From positions 1-59,275 of IMG/VR virus record IMGVR_UViG_3300043499_000045: a DNA stretch of 59,275 nt; one strand, given 5' to 3'. Source of the DNA: a virus. This document shows, piece by piece, positions 1 to 6,802 of the stretch; positions within the stretch are counted from its first letter, which is position 1; every line of letters starts with the position of its first letter. The notes under the pieces were generated by a model, which did no database searches, was not told the origin of the DNA, and worked only from the letters and a program-made list of their open reading frames with translations. The translations under genes were made by a program, and so were the position numbers.

Positions 1-85
1 AGACCCAGTGTTTGTCGAGGCCCAGAAGTTCGCCAAGAGCGTCAAGGCTGGTGTGATCAAGCCGGACTTCACCAAGGCACCGGAT
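1..85. repeat. Contig-end overlap, left copy, segment 1
   Basis: These 85 bases are identical to 58615..58699. Together with the 99-base match 165..263 = 59177..59275 they show that the contig ends overlap. The two matches are interrupted by unlike sequence, 79 bases here and 477 bases (including an HNH gene) at the right end. Confidence 0.95.
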
Positions 86-115
86 GCAACAGGCGACGAA
101 GACATTCCATTCTAA
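1..115 (+). CDS. 3' end of a second allele of the SSB-like gene (partial)
   Basis: This is the last 37 codons of the single-stranded DNA-binding-like gene whose full copy lies at 57869..58729; the 5' part is outside the window. Bases 1..85 match 58615..58699 exactly. The last codons differ: this copy ends PDATGDEDIPF, the full copy ends PDNGDDSEIPF. Both keep the acidic tip and terminal IPF typical of bacterial and phage SSB C-termini, which bind replication partners. It is the other end of a circular overlap, not a separate gene. Confidence 0.85.
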   Translation, partial: DPVFVEAQKFAKSVKAGVIKPDFTKAPDATGDEDIPF

Positions 116-164
116 TTCCCCTGCGGGGGATACAGCCGGGCGACAGCGGCAAACTAGCGAGTGC

Positions 165-263
165 GGTGGTTGATGGAACTCCGGCCGCATGAGCACTGAA
201 GACTAATCTGCCACACGCCCTGCGATCTACAAACAGAGTGGCTTGAGCCTGGGTATGCCGAGA
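165..263. repeat. Contig-end overlap, left copy, segment 2 (noncoding)
   Basis: These 99 bases are identical to 59177..59275 and lie in the gap between the SSB-like gene and the gene at 293. No reading frame uses them. Short complementary arms are visible (for example TGCGG and CCGCA near 161..190, GGC/GCC near 241..250), so it may be a structured leader, but I cannot assign an RNA family. No clear tRNA fold is present. Confidence 0.9.
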
Positions 264-292
264 AAACTGCCCACCTCCAACAGAAAGGAATT

Positions 293-490
293 ATGGCCCG
301 CATCATTCACACCGACAATTTCGCAGGCGATTATCCCGACGAGAAATTCGTCGAAGGCTTGCCCAGGCTGACCGCACAAAGCGCAAAGACAATTTGCGAC
401 GCCATCAATAGCACGCAGCCCGATAACGCGCCGCGTTTTTACGTCGTCGTTGAAGACGACTACAAACTTCTACCGGGATTTGAACCATGA
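293..490 (+). CDS. Small acidic protein of unknown function
   Basis: 65 aa, not recognised. The start is fixed by the leader AACAGAAAG (279..287) five bases upstream, the same leader used by many small genes of this phage. The protein is acidic with a VVVEDD strand-like stretch near the C-terminus; no membrane segment or metal motif. Its stop overlaps the next start as ATGA (487..490), so the two are probably translationally coupled. It is the first gene after the SSB-like gene on the circular map. Confidence 0.75.
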   Translation: MARIIHTDNFAGDYPDEKFVEGLPRLTAQSAKTICDAINSTQPDNAPRFYVVVEDDYKLLPGFEP

Positions 491-858
491 CAGAACGCAA
501 ACTCTACTCGCCTGCCTGGGAAAAGTACCAACATAAGAATGTGTCCGATCAGGAGCTAGCTGATCTCTTCATGAAGAAGTACGGACACCTCTTCAAGATG
601 CAGGCACCAGATTACACCGTCGGAATCGTCTTCAGCAATAAGCCGGTGCCAGCGAGCAGGTTTAAGCCTCGCTTCGGCAAGCCGCGCCCGTGCTTCTGGG
701 ACGAGCGCAATCAGCGCGACAACTTTCAAGTCTGGACATTTGTCGGTGTCAACATTGGCAACGTCGTAGATTTTCACGTGCCGATGAACCGCCTCGCCGG
801 TATTGTTCGAATCATTAACGCCGAAGTGCGCGCCAGAGGGGAAGTAGTTTCCGTCTAG
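487..858 (+). CDS. Hypothetical protein, 123 aa
   Basis: Not recognised. Starts inside the stop of the upstream gene (ATGA). The N-terminal third is charged and helical in character; it contains KKYGHLF near residue 35, and the phage SF3 helicase has a similar ISKYGHLF string in its N-terminal region, which may be chance. The C-terminal half is rich in V/I/R. Soluble, with no obvious metal-binding residues. Confidence 0.75.
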   Translation: MTERKLYSPAWEKYQHKNVSDQELADLFMKKYGHLFKMQAPDYTVGIVFSNKPVPASRFKPRFGKPRPCFWDERNQRDNFQVWTFVGVNIGNVVDFHVPMNRLAGIVRIINAEVRARGEVVSV

Positions 859-859
859 C

Positions 860-961
860 GTGCTTCAGCTATTCATCAAGGTCGCGCGGGTAATGCTGCT
901 CATTGCAGTCATTATCTGCGCGGCCGTTTTCTTCTACCTCTTCTTTTTTACCACGCCATGA
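860..961 (+). CDS. Very small membrane protein (33 aa)
   Basis: GTG start one base after the previous stop; the stop overlaps the next ATG (ATGA at 958..961), which supports real translation. After a short basic N-terminus (KVAR) it is one continuous hydrophobic helix of about 20 residues ending in Phe-rich sequence, so a single-span inner-membrane peptide is predicted. An alternative in-frame ATG lies at 893. Too short to place in a family. Confidence 0.55.
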   Translation: MLQLFIKVARVMLLIAVIICAAVFFYLFFFTTP

Positions 962-1311
962 GCCATCCATTCTACGACAGGCCCGATTGCATTATCACTG
1001 GCTGCTGGTTCCACAGCCCAGCAGAAAGCAAGCGCCTGCGCGCGGACCTGCACCGCCTGGGAGACTGCTACATCATTGTGGGCAACAGGAACGACGTTGG
1101 CGAGGCCGACTGGCAATACCTGGAGCCGCCCCATTACGACAGGATCATTTCGGTCGACTACCCCGACCATTATTTCGAGCGCCGGGGGATCGTCATGTTT
1201 ACCACCCGATCAGCCATTTTCAATAAGGTTGCAGAAGACTATATCGCGGGCAATATGCGCCTCCCGGAGCCGCCGCCCACGTACCCAGACACGGCAGGCG
1301 ACGCCGCCTGA
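958..1311 (+). CDS. Hypothetical protein, 117 aa
   Basis: Coupled by ATGA overlap to the small membrane protein. Not recognised. The sequence opens with CIITGCWFHSPAES and a following helix, then alternating strands and helices (CYIIVGNRNDVG, IISVDYPDHY), giving the look of a small alpha/beta nucleotide- or nucleoside-binding fold, but no known motif is complete. C-terminal tail is Pro-rich. A longer overlapping frame from 1076 was rejected in favour of this one. Confidence 0.65.
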   Translation: MSHPFYDRPDCIITGCWFHSPAESKRLRADLHRLGDCYIIVGNRNDVGEADWQYLEPPHYDRIISVDYPDHYFERRGIVMFTTRSAIFNKVAEDYIAGNMRLPEPPPTYPDTAGDAA

Positions 1312-1435
1312 CGCAATCGCGCTACACTTTGTTGCATCTCACTTTCGATCAAAAGGGAGGAAGCGTCGAGTTCTGGATTACATTACTTATATCGCAACAA
1401 CGCGATGCAAACACGAAGCACAGAAAGGCTTACCC

Positions 1436-2329
1436 ATGAAATCCTATGACCTCGACTCCAACGCCACCATCAACGAAGAGGAAAACATCGTGACCCAGGC
1501 CATCAGCCCAGCAGCCGACAAGACGGACGACGTGATCACCGACATCACCGCCCCCGAAGAGCAGCCCGCCAGCAACTCGATCCTCGACGCCGCCAGCGAC
1601 GTCGCCAACGAGCAAAGCAAGCGCACCACGCTGGGCAAGAAGGAAAAGGAAGAAGCACCGAAGCGTGTCCCGACCGACCCGGCGGTGCTGGCCCGCGCCA
1701 AGGAATACGCCGCGAGCCTCGACCCGCAGGTGCGCACCGGCAAGATGTCGCGTGTCGCCTTTGTCCGGCACCTCGCTCTCTGGGAAGAAAAAGCGCTGCA
1801 ACGCCCCGACGTCCTCCAGATGGTGTCGGATCAAGCACTTGGCATTAGCCCCGCGACGGCGAGCACGCAATTCCAATTTGCGCGCAGCAACCGCTGGACC
1901 GAACACCAAGAGCGCACCAGCGACCGCCAGTCGGACGCCGAGATTCGCGCAGCCCGCAAGCTCGAAGACGCGCAAGCAAAGCTCAAGGCCCGCGCGGAAC
2001 GCGAAGTGCAGAATCGCCTGGAGCGCGAGGAAAAAGAAGCGGCCCGCGCCAAAGCAGCGGACGAACGCGAGCAGATGCGCCGCGCGAACATCGAAGCGAA
2101 GGAAGCAGCGCGCGTCAAAGCCGCCAACGAGCGCGAAGAGATGCGCCGCGCGAACCTCGAAGCCAAAGAGGCAGCACGCCTGAAGGCAGCGAAGGAGCGC
2201 GACGAGATGCGCGACGCCCTGCGCGAGTCGATCCTGAAGGCCAACCGCGAGGCCCGCGAAAAGGCTGAGCAAGAAGCCGCCGCCCGCGTCGCGGCCCGCG
2301 CCGCCGCAGCTGGCAAAGCCGACGAGTGA
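1436..2329 (+). CDS. Charged coiled-coil protein with three 22-residue repeats
   Basis: 297 aa from the ATG below the leader ACAGAAAGG; a longer open frame to 1076 lacks such a site and overlaps the gene at 958. Residues 1..90 are acidic and disordered-looking. The middle (about 90..175) is a compact helical domain. The C-terminal 110 residues are an almost pure Ala/Arg/Glu/Lys helix with three tandem repeats of the form EAKEAARxKAAxERxEMRRANx. A long single helix or coiled coil is predicted, perhaps a DNA- or RNA-associated scaffold; function unknown. Confidence 0.75.
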   Translation: MKSYDLDSNATINEEENIVTQAISPAADKTDDVITDITAPEEQPASNSILDAASDVANEQSKRTTLGKKEKEEAPKRVPTDPAVLARAKEYAASLDPQVRTGKMSRVAFVRHLALWEEKALQRPDVLQMVSDQALGISPATASTQFQFARSNRWTEHQERTSDRQSDAEIRAARKLEDAQAKLKARAEREVQNRLEREEKEAARAKAADEREQMRRANIEAKEAARVKAANEREEMRRANLEAKEAARLKAAKERDEMRDALRESILKANREAREKAEQEAAARVAARAAAAGKADE

Positions 2330-2338
2330 AACCAGCCC

Positions 2339-2371
2339 GCAGGCACCTGCAAGACCCATGCAGGTGCCTGC
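2339..2371 (+). terminator. 12-bp perfect hairpin after the coiled-coil gene
   Basis: GCAGGCACCTGC, a nine-base loop, then GCAGGTGCCTGC form a perfect 12-bp stem ten bases after the stop at 2329. It is followed only by ATTTCC, so it is a weak intrinsic terminator or an RNA-stabilising hairpin. Directly after it the 14-mer TCCTGAAGTCCTCC occurs twice (2378 and 2400). Confidence 0.5.
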
Positions 2372-2438
2372 ATTTCCTCCTGAAGTCCTCCTGACTTCAT
2401 CCTGAAGTCCTCCCGCCGCCCCCAGAAAGGAATGAGCC

Positions 2439-2648
2439 GTGCCCATTGACCGCGCCAACCGCCCCTACGATCCCCAGGAAGCCCGCAGGCGCAGCGAAGA
2501 CGCCGCCGCCAAGCCGGTGTGGCGTCCCAACCTGACGCCCCCGCCCAAGCCCGGTGTTGGCCTGGGCCTGCTCCTCTGGACGCTGGCCGCAGCCGGGATC
2601 ACCTTCTTCATCATCGTCCTCGCCTTGGTCATGTACCTGCGCGCATGA
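2439..2648 (+). CDS. Small protein with C-terminal membrane anchor
   Basis: 69 aa, GTG start placed by CAGAAAGGA seven bases upstream; the nearby ATG at 2433 leads to a stop after five codons. Residues 1..40 are hydrophilic with Pro-rich sequence (TPPPKPG); residues 42..67 form one hydrophobic span ending at the last residues, so a tail-anchored inner-membrane protein is predicted. Stop overlaps the next ATG. Confidence 0.65.
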   Translation: MPIDRANRPYDPQEARRRSEDAAAKPVWRPNLTPPPKPGVGLGLLLWTLAAAGITFFIIVLALVMYLRA

Positions 2649-2950
2649 CTACACCGGCCGCTTTATCCTGCCCGTTTTGCGGCAGCGCGAACGTTTACAC
2701 GCAAGAGGGAAGCACCTTCCGCTGGATGCTGGCCGAATGCCAAAACTGCGGTGCACGAGGCCCCGAGGTGCGTGTACAAACGCTAGGCAAAGGCACGCGC
2801 GAGGAATGGCTCGCCAAAGGTCGCGCCAACGCTATCGCTGAGTGGAATAGCCGCGCCGAGACGCCCCAGGACATCCCCACGCCGCGCAGCAAGCCCGGTC
2901 CAACCCGCGACAGGCCGACCGAGCCGCGCGAGCCCAAGCCCAAAATTTAG
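2645..2950 (+). CDS. Lar-like zinc protein (restriction alleviation family)
   Basis: 101 aa. Two CxxC pairs, CPFCGS near residue 10 and CQNCGARGP near residue 34, followed by a helix and WNSR near residue 68. This order (CPFCG, CxxCGArGP, then A..WN.R) is the signature of Lar-like proteins. In Rac prophage Lar modulates type I restriction and modification; many phage homologues carry the name without proof. The Pro/Arg-rich tail after residue 70 is extra. Start overlaps the upstream stop by ATGA. Confidence 0.75.
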   Translation: MTTPAALSCPFCGSANVYTQEGSTFRWMLAECQNCGARGPEVRVQTLGKGTREEWLAKGRANAIAEWNSRAETPQDIPTPRSKPGPTRDRPTEPREPKPKI

Positions 2951-2975
2951 CCCGTCAGTGCCCGTGCGGCTGGGC

Positions 2976-3000
2976 TATAATCAAAGCCCCCAACAGAAAG
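2976..3000 (+). promoter_or_regulatory. Promoter -10 and AACAGAAAG leader for 3008
   Basis: GGGCTATAATC gives TATAAT at 2976..2981, and the translation leader AACAGAAAG lies at 2992..3000, seven bases before the ATG. No good -35 is evident. Confidence 0.6.
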
Positions 3001-3007
3001 TTTCCTC

Positions 3008-3262
3008 ATGAAATTGTGCATCACCGCGCTCAACGACGACGAATCCCTTATCCCTTACTACCCACTCACGGCCACCGGCGACGAAGAAGAGTTGACGCAC
3101 CTGATGAATCAGGTGATCCTCGACGATGTACATCTCGAACAAGAATCTGTGCGGTGCAACATGATGGGCCAGTTGCCCACCAACGCTAGGCTGCACCAGT
3201 TAGTCGCTTGGGTCAATCGGCACAGTCGCGATCTAGAGGTGCAATTAGTCATAAACGACTGA
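3008..3262 (+). CDS. Small hypothetical protein, 84 aa
   Basis: Not recognised. Own promoter and leader upstream. Begins MKLCITALNDDES with an acidic stretch at residues 28..45 and a helical C-terminus ending VQLVIND. It is one of the run of small soluble proteins typical of early phage regions. Confidence 0.7.
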   Translation: MKLCITALNDDESLIPYYPLTATGDEEELTHLMNQVILDDVHLEQESVRCNMMGQLPTNARLHQLVAWVNRHSRDLEVQLVIND

Positions 3263-3323
3263 CCAGCAAAATATTTTCGCCAAATCGCCAGAAGCGGGCA
3301 AATTTCGATTACATTAAATGCAT

Positions 3324-3342
3324 CGGCGCAGCGGTTGCGCCG
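3324..3342 (+). promoter_or_regulatory. Leader hairpin upstream of 3360
   Basis: CGGCGCA, five-base loop, TGCGCCG form a 7-bp stem in the 5' leader, between AT-rich sequence (TACATTAAAT near 3310, a possible -10) and the AACAGAAAG at 3345..3353. No T-run follows, so a leader structure or operator is likelier than a terminator. Confidence 0.4.
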
Positions 3343-3359
3343 AAAACAGAAAGCACGAA

Positions 3360-3581
3360 ATGATTAAGCACCTCGAACTGACGCCCGCCAAGACCTACGT
3401 TTCCCGCGACAACGCCATCAAGGCAGTCGAAAAGACCTTCGGCCCGCGCGTCACCGCCGAGAACGGCGAGCGCCTTGACTTTGTCATTGTGGCGAACGCC
3501 GAAGGCCGCTTCTTCCCGATGTTTTTGGGCGAACGTGCATTGCAAGCCGGGATGCACTTCCACTTTTGCGTCGCTAATTAA
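3360..3581 (+). CDS. Small hypothetical protein, 73 aa
   Basis: ATG chosen because AACAGAAAG ends six bases upstream; the longer frame to 3318 would run through the leader hairpin. The product is a mixed alpha/beta soluble protein (LDFVIVANAEGRFFPMFLG in the centre). Its layout of short strands and a KAVEKTFGP helix is common in small phage proteins; no family assigned. Confidence 0.7.
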   Translation: MIKHLELTPAKTYVSRDNAIKAVEKTFGPRVTAENGERLDFVIVANAEGRFFPMFLGERALQAGMHFHFCVAN

Positions 3582-3621
3582 ACAAAAGAGAGGGCGCTAT
3601 ACGCGCCCCAGGAGAACAACT

Positions 3622-3951
3622 ATGTCGTATTTCAAGAATATCCCGCCCCGTCCCAACTGCATCTTTTGCGGCAAGCCCGTCGCAGACGAGGCCTGGGACG
3701 AAGAGTCGCACGGCTGGTTCAGCTATGGACCGAACTGCATGATGTCGCACCCGCAAGGCCGGTACGCCGTCAAGATGACCGAGGGCGAATTGTCGATCAT
3801 CTATGCGGTCAAGCTGACCACGCTGGCCCGCGCGGTGTCGATGGCCGACTACCTGACGCGGTCCAACCCGCAATACAAAGGCAAAGTAAAGTTCGAAGCT
3901 GTCGACCTGGGCAAAGGCATCAGCTACGAGTGCAAGACCAACCACCACTAA
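3622..3951 (+). CDS. Hypothetical protein with N-terminal CxxC
   Basis: 109 aa, start fixed by CAGGAGAAC eight bases upstream. CIFCGKP near residue 14 is a possible half zinc knuckle, with a second Cys in GPNCMMS about 22 residues on and His near it; this could bind one zinc. Remainder is helical (LSIIYAVKLTTLARAVSMADYL). Preceded by a small GC hairpin, GGGCG ctatacg CGCCC, at about 3592..3608. Function unknown. Confidence 0.7.
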   Translation: MSYFKNIPPRPNCIFCGKPVADEAWDEESHGWFSYGPNCMMSHPQGRYAVKMTEGELSIIYAVKLTTLARAVSMADYLTRSNPQYKGKVKFEAVDLGKGISYECKTNHH

Positions 3952-3967
3952 GCAGGAGATTAAAACA

Positions 3968-4168
3968 ATGAGCTTTGAGAACTACGCCGCCAGCATCGCA
4001 GAGAAGGCAGAGGCACGTGCCGCCGCAATGGCAGCGATGCAGCCGCTTTACGAAGCCGCACGCAAGCGCATCCTGCCTGATCTGAAGGATCATGGACTGG
4101 TGGAGGCCATCCGCCGCCATGAGATGCGCAAGCTCGCGATTGATCGCGCTATCAACGAGACACTTTGA
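3968..4168 (+). CDS. Small helical protein, 66 aa
   Basis: Ala/Arg/Glu-rich and predicted all-helical. AGGAGAT is about nine bases upstream of the ATG. Not recognised. Followed by a 104-base gap with a promoter for the next gene. Confidence 0.65.
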   Translation: MSFENYAASIAEKAEARAAAMAAMQPLYEAARKRILPDLKDHGLVEAIRRHEMRKLAIDRAINETL

Positions 4169-4212
4169 AACACTCAAGCTGGCGAACTGAGCAATTCAGC
4201 GTCGCCAGCGCC

Positions 4213-4218
4213 TATAAT
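4213..4218 (+). promoter_or_regulatory. TATAAT -10 box for 4273
   Basis: GCCTATAATCC in the gap before the DUF932-like gene; the leader CCAGAAAGG follows at about 4258, just before the ATG at 4273. A perfect -10 hexamer in noncoding sequence; the -35 is not clear. Confidence 0.55.
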
Positions 4219-4272
4219 CCAAACACCGCAGCAATTGTTGCAGCGGAATTACCCCACCAGAAAGGCTACCCC

Positions 4273-5079
4273 ATGAACAAGCTCCTCGCCCTGACCAACA
4301 CCGACATCGCCCAATACGCTCCGAGCATTTTTGCCGACGAGCCAGCACCCGGTGCCTCCTCCCGCTACCAATTTGTGCGCACCATTGAGGTGATCGACAC
4401 CATGCGCAACGCCGGTTTCGAAGTTGTCCAAGCGTCGCAGTCAAAGACCTACAGCGCCGAGAAAAAGCCTTATGCGAAGCACCTTGTCCGGCTGGTGCAT
4501 CGCGACTACCTTGAAGGCAAACTGCAGGTCGGTGATTTTGTCCCAGAGATCGCCATGACGAACAGCCACAACCGCACGTCGGCCTACCACATGATGGCCG
4601 CGCTGAAGGTGCTGGCCTGCCTTAACGGCATGATGCTTCCCTCAGCGCAATACGGCAACATCCGCGTCTTGCACAATGACCCGCGCATGATGGACCACAT
4701 CATTGACGGCACGGACCTGATCCGCGAAGTGCACATGAACCACGCGCTGCCGCGCATCGAGCGCATGAAGCAGATCGAATTGAGCAAGCAGCAAGCAGTC
4801 GATTTTGCGACTGGTGCGACGCTGCTGAAGTGGGGCGAAAAGCGCCCAGACCACGCCGATGGCCTGCTCTCGGTGCGCCGCGCGGAAGACGATAGCAACA
4901 CGCTCTGGAGCGTCTTCAACCGCGTCCAAGAAAACGCCATGAAGGGCGGCTACCTCGCCCAGGATCGCGGTGGCCGCAACGTGAAGACCGCAGGGATCAA
5001 CTCGGTCAACCGCGACATCGACTTCAACGCAGGCATCTGGACCTTTGCCAACCGCGTGCTGGACATCGTCGCCGCTTAA
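4273..5079 (+). CDS. DUF932-family protein
   Basis: 268 aa. The central part contains the hallmarks of DUF932 (phage and plasmid proteins related to YfjQ/YafZ): FVPEIAMTNSHNRTSAYHM, then a Cys/Asn-Gly step (LACLNGMM) and a long helical C-terminal half. The family role is not established; members are common on plasmids and phages near anti-restriction and replication genes. The ATG was chosen over one at 4165 because the promoter TATAAT and a CCAGAAAGG site lie between them. The gene ends just before the hairpin that leads gene 5126. Confidence 0.8.
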   Translation: MNKLLALTNTDIAQYAPSIFADEPAPGASSRYQFVRTIEVIDTMRNAGFEVVQASQSKTYSAEKKPYAKHLVRLVHRDYLEGKLQVGDFVPEIAMTNSHNRTSAYHMMAALKVLACLNGMMLPSAQYGNIRVLHNDPRMMDHIIDGTDLIREVHMNHALPRIERMKQIELSKQQAVDFATGATLLKWGEKRPDHADGLLSVRRAEDDSNTLWSVFNRVQENAMKGGYLAQDRGGRNVKTAGINSVNRDIDFNAGIWTFANRVLDIVAA

Positions 5080-5082
5080 GAA

Positions 5083-5118
5083 TAGAATGGGGCTTCGGCC
5101 CCAGCCCCCAACAGAAAG
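5083..5118 (+). promoter_or_regulatory. Promoter, UUCG hairpin and leader for 5126
   Basis: TAGAAT (5083..5088) is followed at once by GGGGC TTCG GCCCC (5089..5102), a 5-bp GC stem closed by the very stable UUCG tetraloop, then AACAGAAAG (5110..5118). The hairpin would form close to the 5' end of the transcript, where it could protect the mRNA. It could also act as a short terminator for the upstream gene, though no T-run follows. Confidence 0.55.
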
Positions 5119-5125
5119 GTACATC

Positions 5126-5380
5126 ATGCTTCGCATCAGCCACCACACCGCCGTCGCCGCCTTGACGGAATCGGATTATCCTTTTATCTTTACCGGCGAG
5201 GCTTCGAGCCTGGACATGGTGCCCGGTGAATGGCCCGAATCGTTTGAGCTTGTCGACTTCCCTATCGGCAACGACAAACCCTTTTTCCGATTCAAGGACA
5301 TTGTCGAAGCCGACGAACTCGTCGCTGTCGAATACCGGCAGCAAGACGGCACCATAACCATCCGCGTCTACAACGACTGA
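5126..5380 (+). CDS. Small acidic protein, 84 aa
   Basis: Not recognised. Start given by AACAGAAAG seven bases upstream. Acidic, with predicted beta strands (FELVDFPIG, VAVEYRQQDGTITIRVY). Stop is one base before the next start. Confidence 0.7.
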   Translation: MLRISHHTAVAALTESDYPFIFTGEASSLDMVPGEWPESFELVDFPIGNDKPFFRFKDIVEADELVAVEYRQQDGTITIRVYND

Positions 5381-5381
5381 C

Positions 5382-5594
5382 ATGACGGTCCTACCCTGGG
5401 CCAAGTGGCCTGCGCTCCAGAAGGAGCGCGTGCGCCGAGAGGTCGGATTGCGCATGGACGCCGCGCACGTCGGCACGCGCCACGAGATCATCTGCGCAGC
5501 GCTCTACGAGCTTTATCCATACGCCGTCACGGACGCAACCTACGACGACCTTGTCCGCGATATCTACGCCGACATCAAAAGCAACCAGCAATAA
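5382..5594 (+). CDS. Small helical protein, 70 aa
   Basis: Starts two bases after the previous stop, so probably coupled. N-terminal basic helix (WPALQKERVRREVGLRMD), then a helical C-terminal half. Not recognised. Confidence 0.65.
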   Translation: MTVLPWAKWPALQKERVRREVGLRMDAAHVGTRHEIICAALYELYPYAVTDATYDDLVRDIYADIKSNQQ

Positions 5595-5604
5595 GAGAAC
5601 ATCA

Positions 5605-5784
5605 ATGGGATATCTAATCACGCACGCACTTGCCAATGGGCTAACCGCCAACCTCTCGGTTGCCCGCGCAGGTCAATACGCCATCTATGACGCGACAGGG
5701 AAGTTTTTGGCCTATGCGAAGAGCATCAAAGCGGCCCAGGAATTCGCAAAGAATTTCTCGGTTCCGCTTGCGGCTGGACTATAA
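5605..5784 (+). CDS. Small hypothetical protein, 59 aa
   Basis: ATG chosen because AAGAGAAC lies just upstream and the longer frame would overlap the previous gene. Mixed strand and helix, Ala-rich. Its last codons overlap the TATAAT of the next promoter: the stop TAA lies within the -10 box. Confidence 0.6.
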   Translation: MGYLITHALANGLTANLSVARAGQYAIYDATGKFLAYAKSIKAAQEFAKNFSVPLAAGL

Positions 5785-5785
5785 T
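5780..5785 (+). promoter_or_regulatory. TATAAT overlapping a stop codon, promoter for 5815
   Basis: GGACTATAATC: the -10 hexamer spans 5780..5785 and contains the TAA stop (5782..5784) of the previous gene. The leader CCCAGAAAGG follows. Confidence 0.6.
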
Positions 5786-5814
5786 CAAGCACCAACCCAG
5801 AAAGGCAAAACAGA

Positions 5815-6081
5815 ATGACTCTCTCCCACGTGAACAGGTTCAAGGTCGGCCAGCAGATTCGAGCATACGAATTCAAGCCATGCGCCGGACGCAACGACTG
5901 CTACCACGAAGGCGTGGTGCTCGAAACCAACTACGCCAAGCATGGGTACGAAGCGTACCTAATCAACGTCACCCGGCACGTCTTTGCTGGCGAGAGCGTT
6001 CCTGAAAGCGTCGACCAGCACGTGATCGTCCCACACTTCATCGGCTCGCGCGAATACTCGCACCGCATCATAGCGGTGTAA
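5815..6081 (+). CDS. Small beta-rich protein, 88 aa
   Basis: Soluble, with alternating strands and repeated aromatic/His positions (GYEAYLINVTRHVF, DQHVIVPHFIGSREYSH). Two Cys are at residues 23 and 29. No family assigned. Own promoter at 5780. Confidence 0.65.
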   Translation: MTLSHVNRFKVGQQIRAYEFKPCAGRNDCYHEGVVLETNYAKHGYEAYLINVTRHVFAGESVPESVDQHVIVPHFIGSREYSHRIIAV

Positions 6082-6105
6082 ACCAACCCCAGGAGAACAC
6101 CGCCT

Positions 6106-6510
6106 ATGACATTCAAAGTGCCAAACAAGTACCGCGTGCATACCGGCGAGTACGGCAGCGACGACAGCTATGGCTGCAACGGCGCGTTCTTCATCCCGCG
6201 CGGCCCAGGCAAAGCGTATCGCGACAGCAATGCGCCGTTCAAGGTCATCGCCAGCGACGGCGAAGGCTGGGAGCACGTGAGTGTCAGCTTGCCCAACCGC
6301 ACACCGACCTGGGCTGAGATGGATTCCATGAAGCGCATGTTCTGGGACGACGACGATTGCGTGATGCAACTGCATCCGCCGCGCGCTGACTGGATCAACA
6401 ACCATCCGTACTGCTTGCACCTTTGGCGTCCGGTCAACATAACGATCCCGCAGCCGCCTGGATGGTTGGTCGGCAATCGCGACGCAAACATCGACGAGAC
6501 CGTGACGTGA
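6106..6510 (+). CDS. Conserved phage-type protein, 134 aa
   Basis: The C-terminal half has a pattern I associate with a phage family of unknown function (I believe DUF7694, not certain): WAEMDSMKRMFWDDDDCVMQ, LHPPRADWIN, then CLHLWRP. The conserved W, D/E cluster, HPP and LHLWRP may form an active site or nucleic-acid face. AGGAGAAC is upstream of the ATG. The stop overlaps the GTG start of the next gene. Confidence 0.7.
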   Translation: MTFKVPNKYRVHTGEYGSDDSYGCNGAFFIPRGPGKAYRDSNAPFKVIASDGEGWEHVSVSLPNRTPTWAEMDSMKRMFWDDDDCVMQLHPPRADWINNHPYCLHLWRPVNITIPQPPGWLVGNRDANIDETVT

Positions 6511-6800
6511 AAACGATGATCATTGCTGCCGCACTGGTCGTCTCGACGGCGATCCTTGCCGCCGAATCCGACCAGCATATCGGCACTTGCTTTGCGTACA
6601 TGATGCAAAATCAACACGGCGATGGTGCTAGAGCAGTCGCGAGAATGACTACAGATCTCGAGGCCGCGCAGCACTATGTCATCGCCGGACTACGCAAGAA
6701 GGTCGACGTCGCAGACGCCGCCGCCGCTTGCACGAAGCTGGGGATTAACTTTCGCAATTACAAACCCAGTCCTGTTCTAACCGCAACACAAAAGGATTGA
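6507..6800 (+). CDS. Small exported protein with signal peptide
   Basis: 97 aa from GTG (overlaps the previous stop); an ATG three codons later is an alternative. Residues 1..20 form a classic signal sequence: KTM, a hydrophobic core IIAAALVVSTAIL, and an A-x-A-type site before ESDQ. The mature part of about 75 residues has two Cys (residues about 32 and 80) that could pair in the periplasm. Probably a periplasmic host-directed factor; not recognised. Confidence 0.7.
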   Translation: MKTMIIAAALVVSTAILAAESDQHIGTCFAYMMQNQHGDGARAVARMTTDLEAAQHYVIAGLRKKVDVADAAAACTKLGINFRNYKPSPVLTATQKD

Positions 6801-6802
6801 CC

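Noticed and set aside
165-263. Possible tRNA in the conserved noncoding block
   Set aside because: A CTGAAGA loop-like string is present but no cloverleaf arms or T-loop GGTTCGA could be built.
1-263. Terminal direct repeats as true packaged ends
   Set aside because: The repeats are interrupted by unlike sequences of different length, which fits an assembly overlap of two alleles better than fixed terminal repeats.
1076-1435. N-terminal extension of the coiled-coil protein from an ATG at 1076
   Set aside because: It overlaps gene 958..1311 in another frame, and the leader ACAGAAAGG with ATG at 1436 is a far better start.
1430-2458. Long leftward frame opposite the coiled-coil gene
   Set aside because: It is a mirror of a high-GC coding region, with no start site, and its gene order does not fit the rightward unit.
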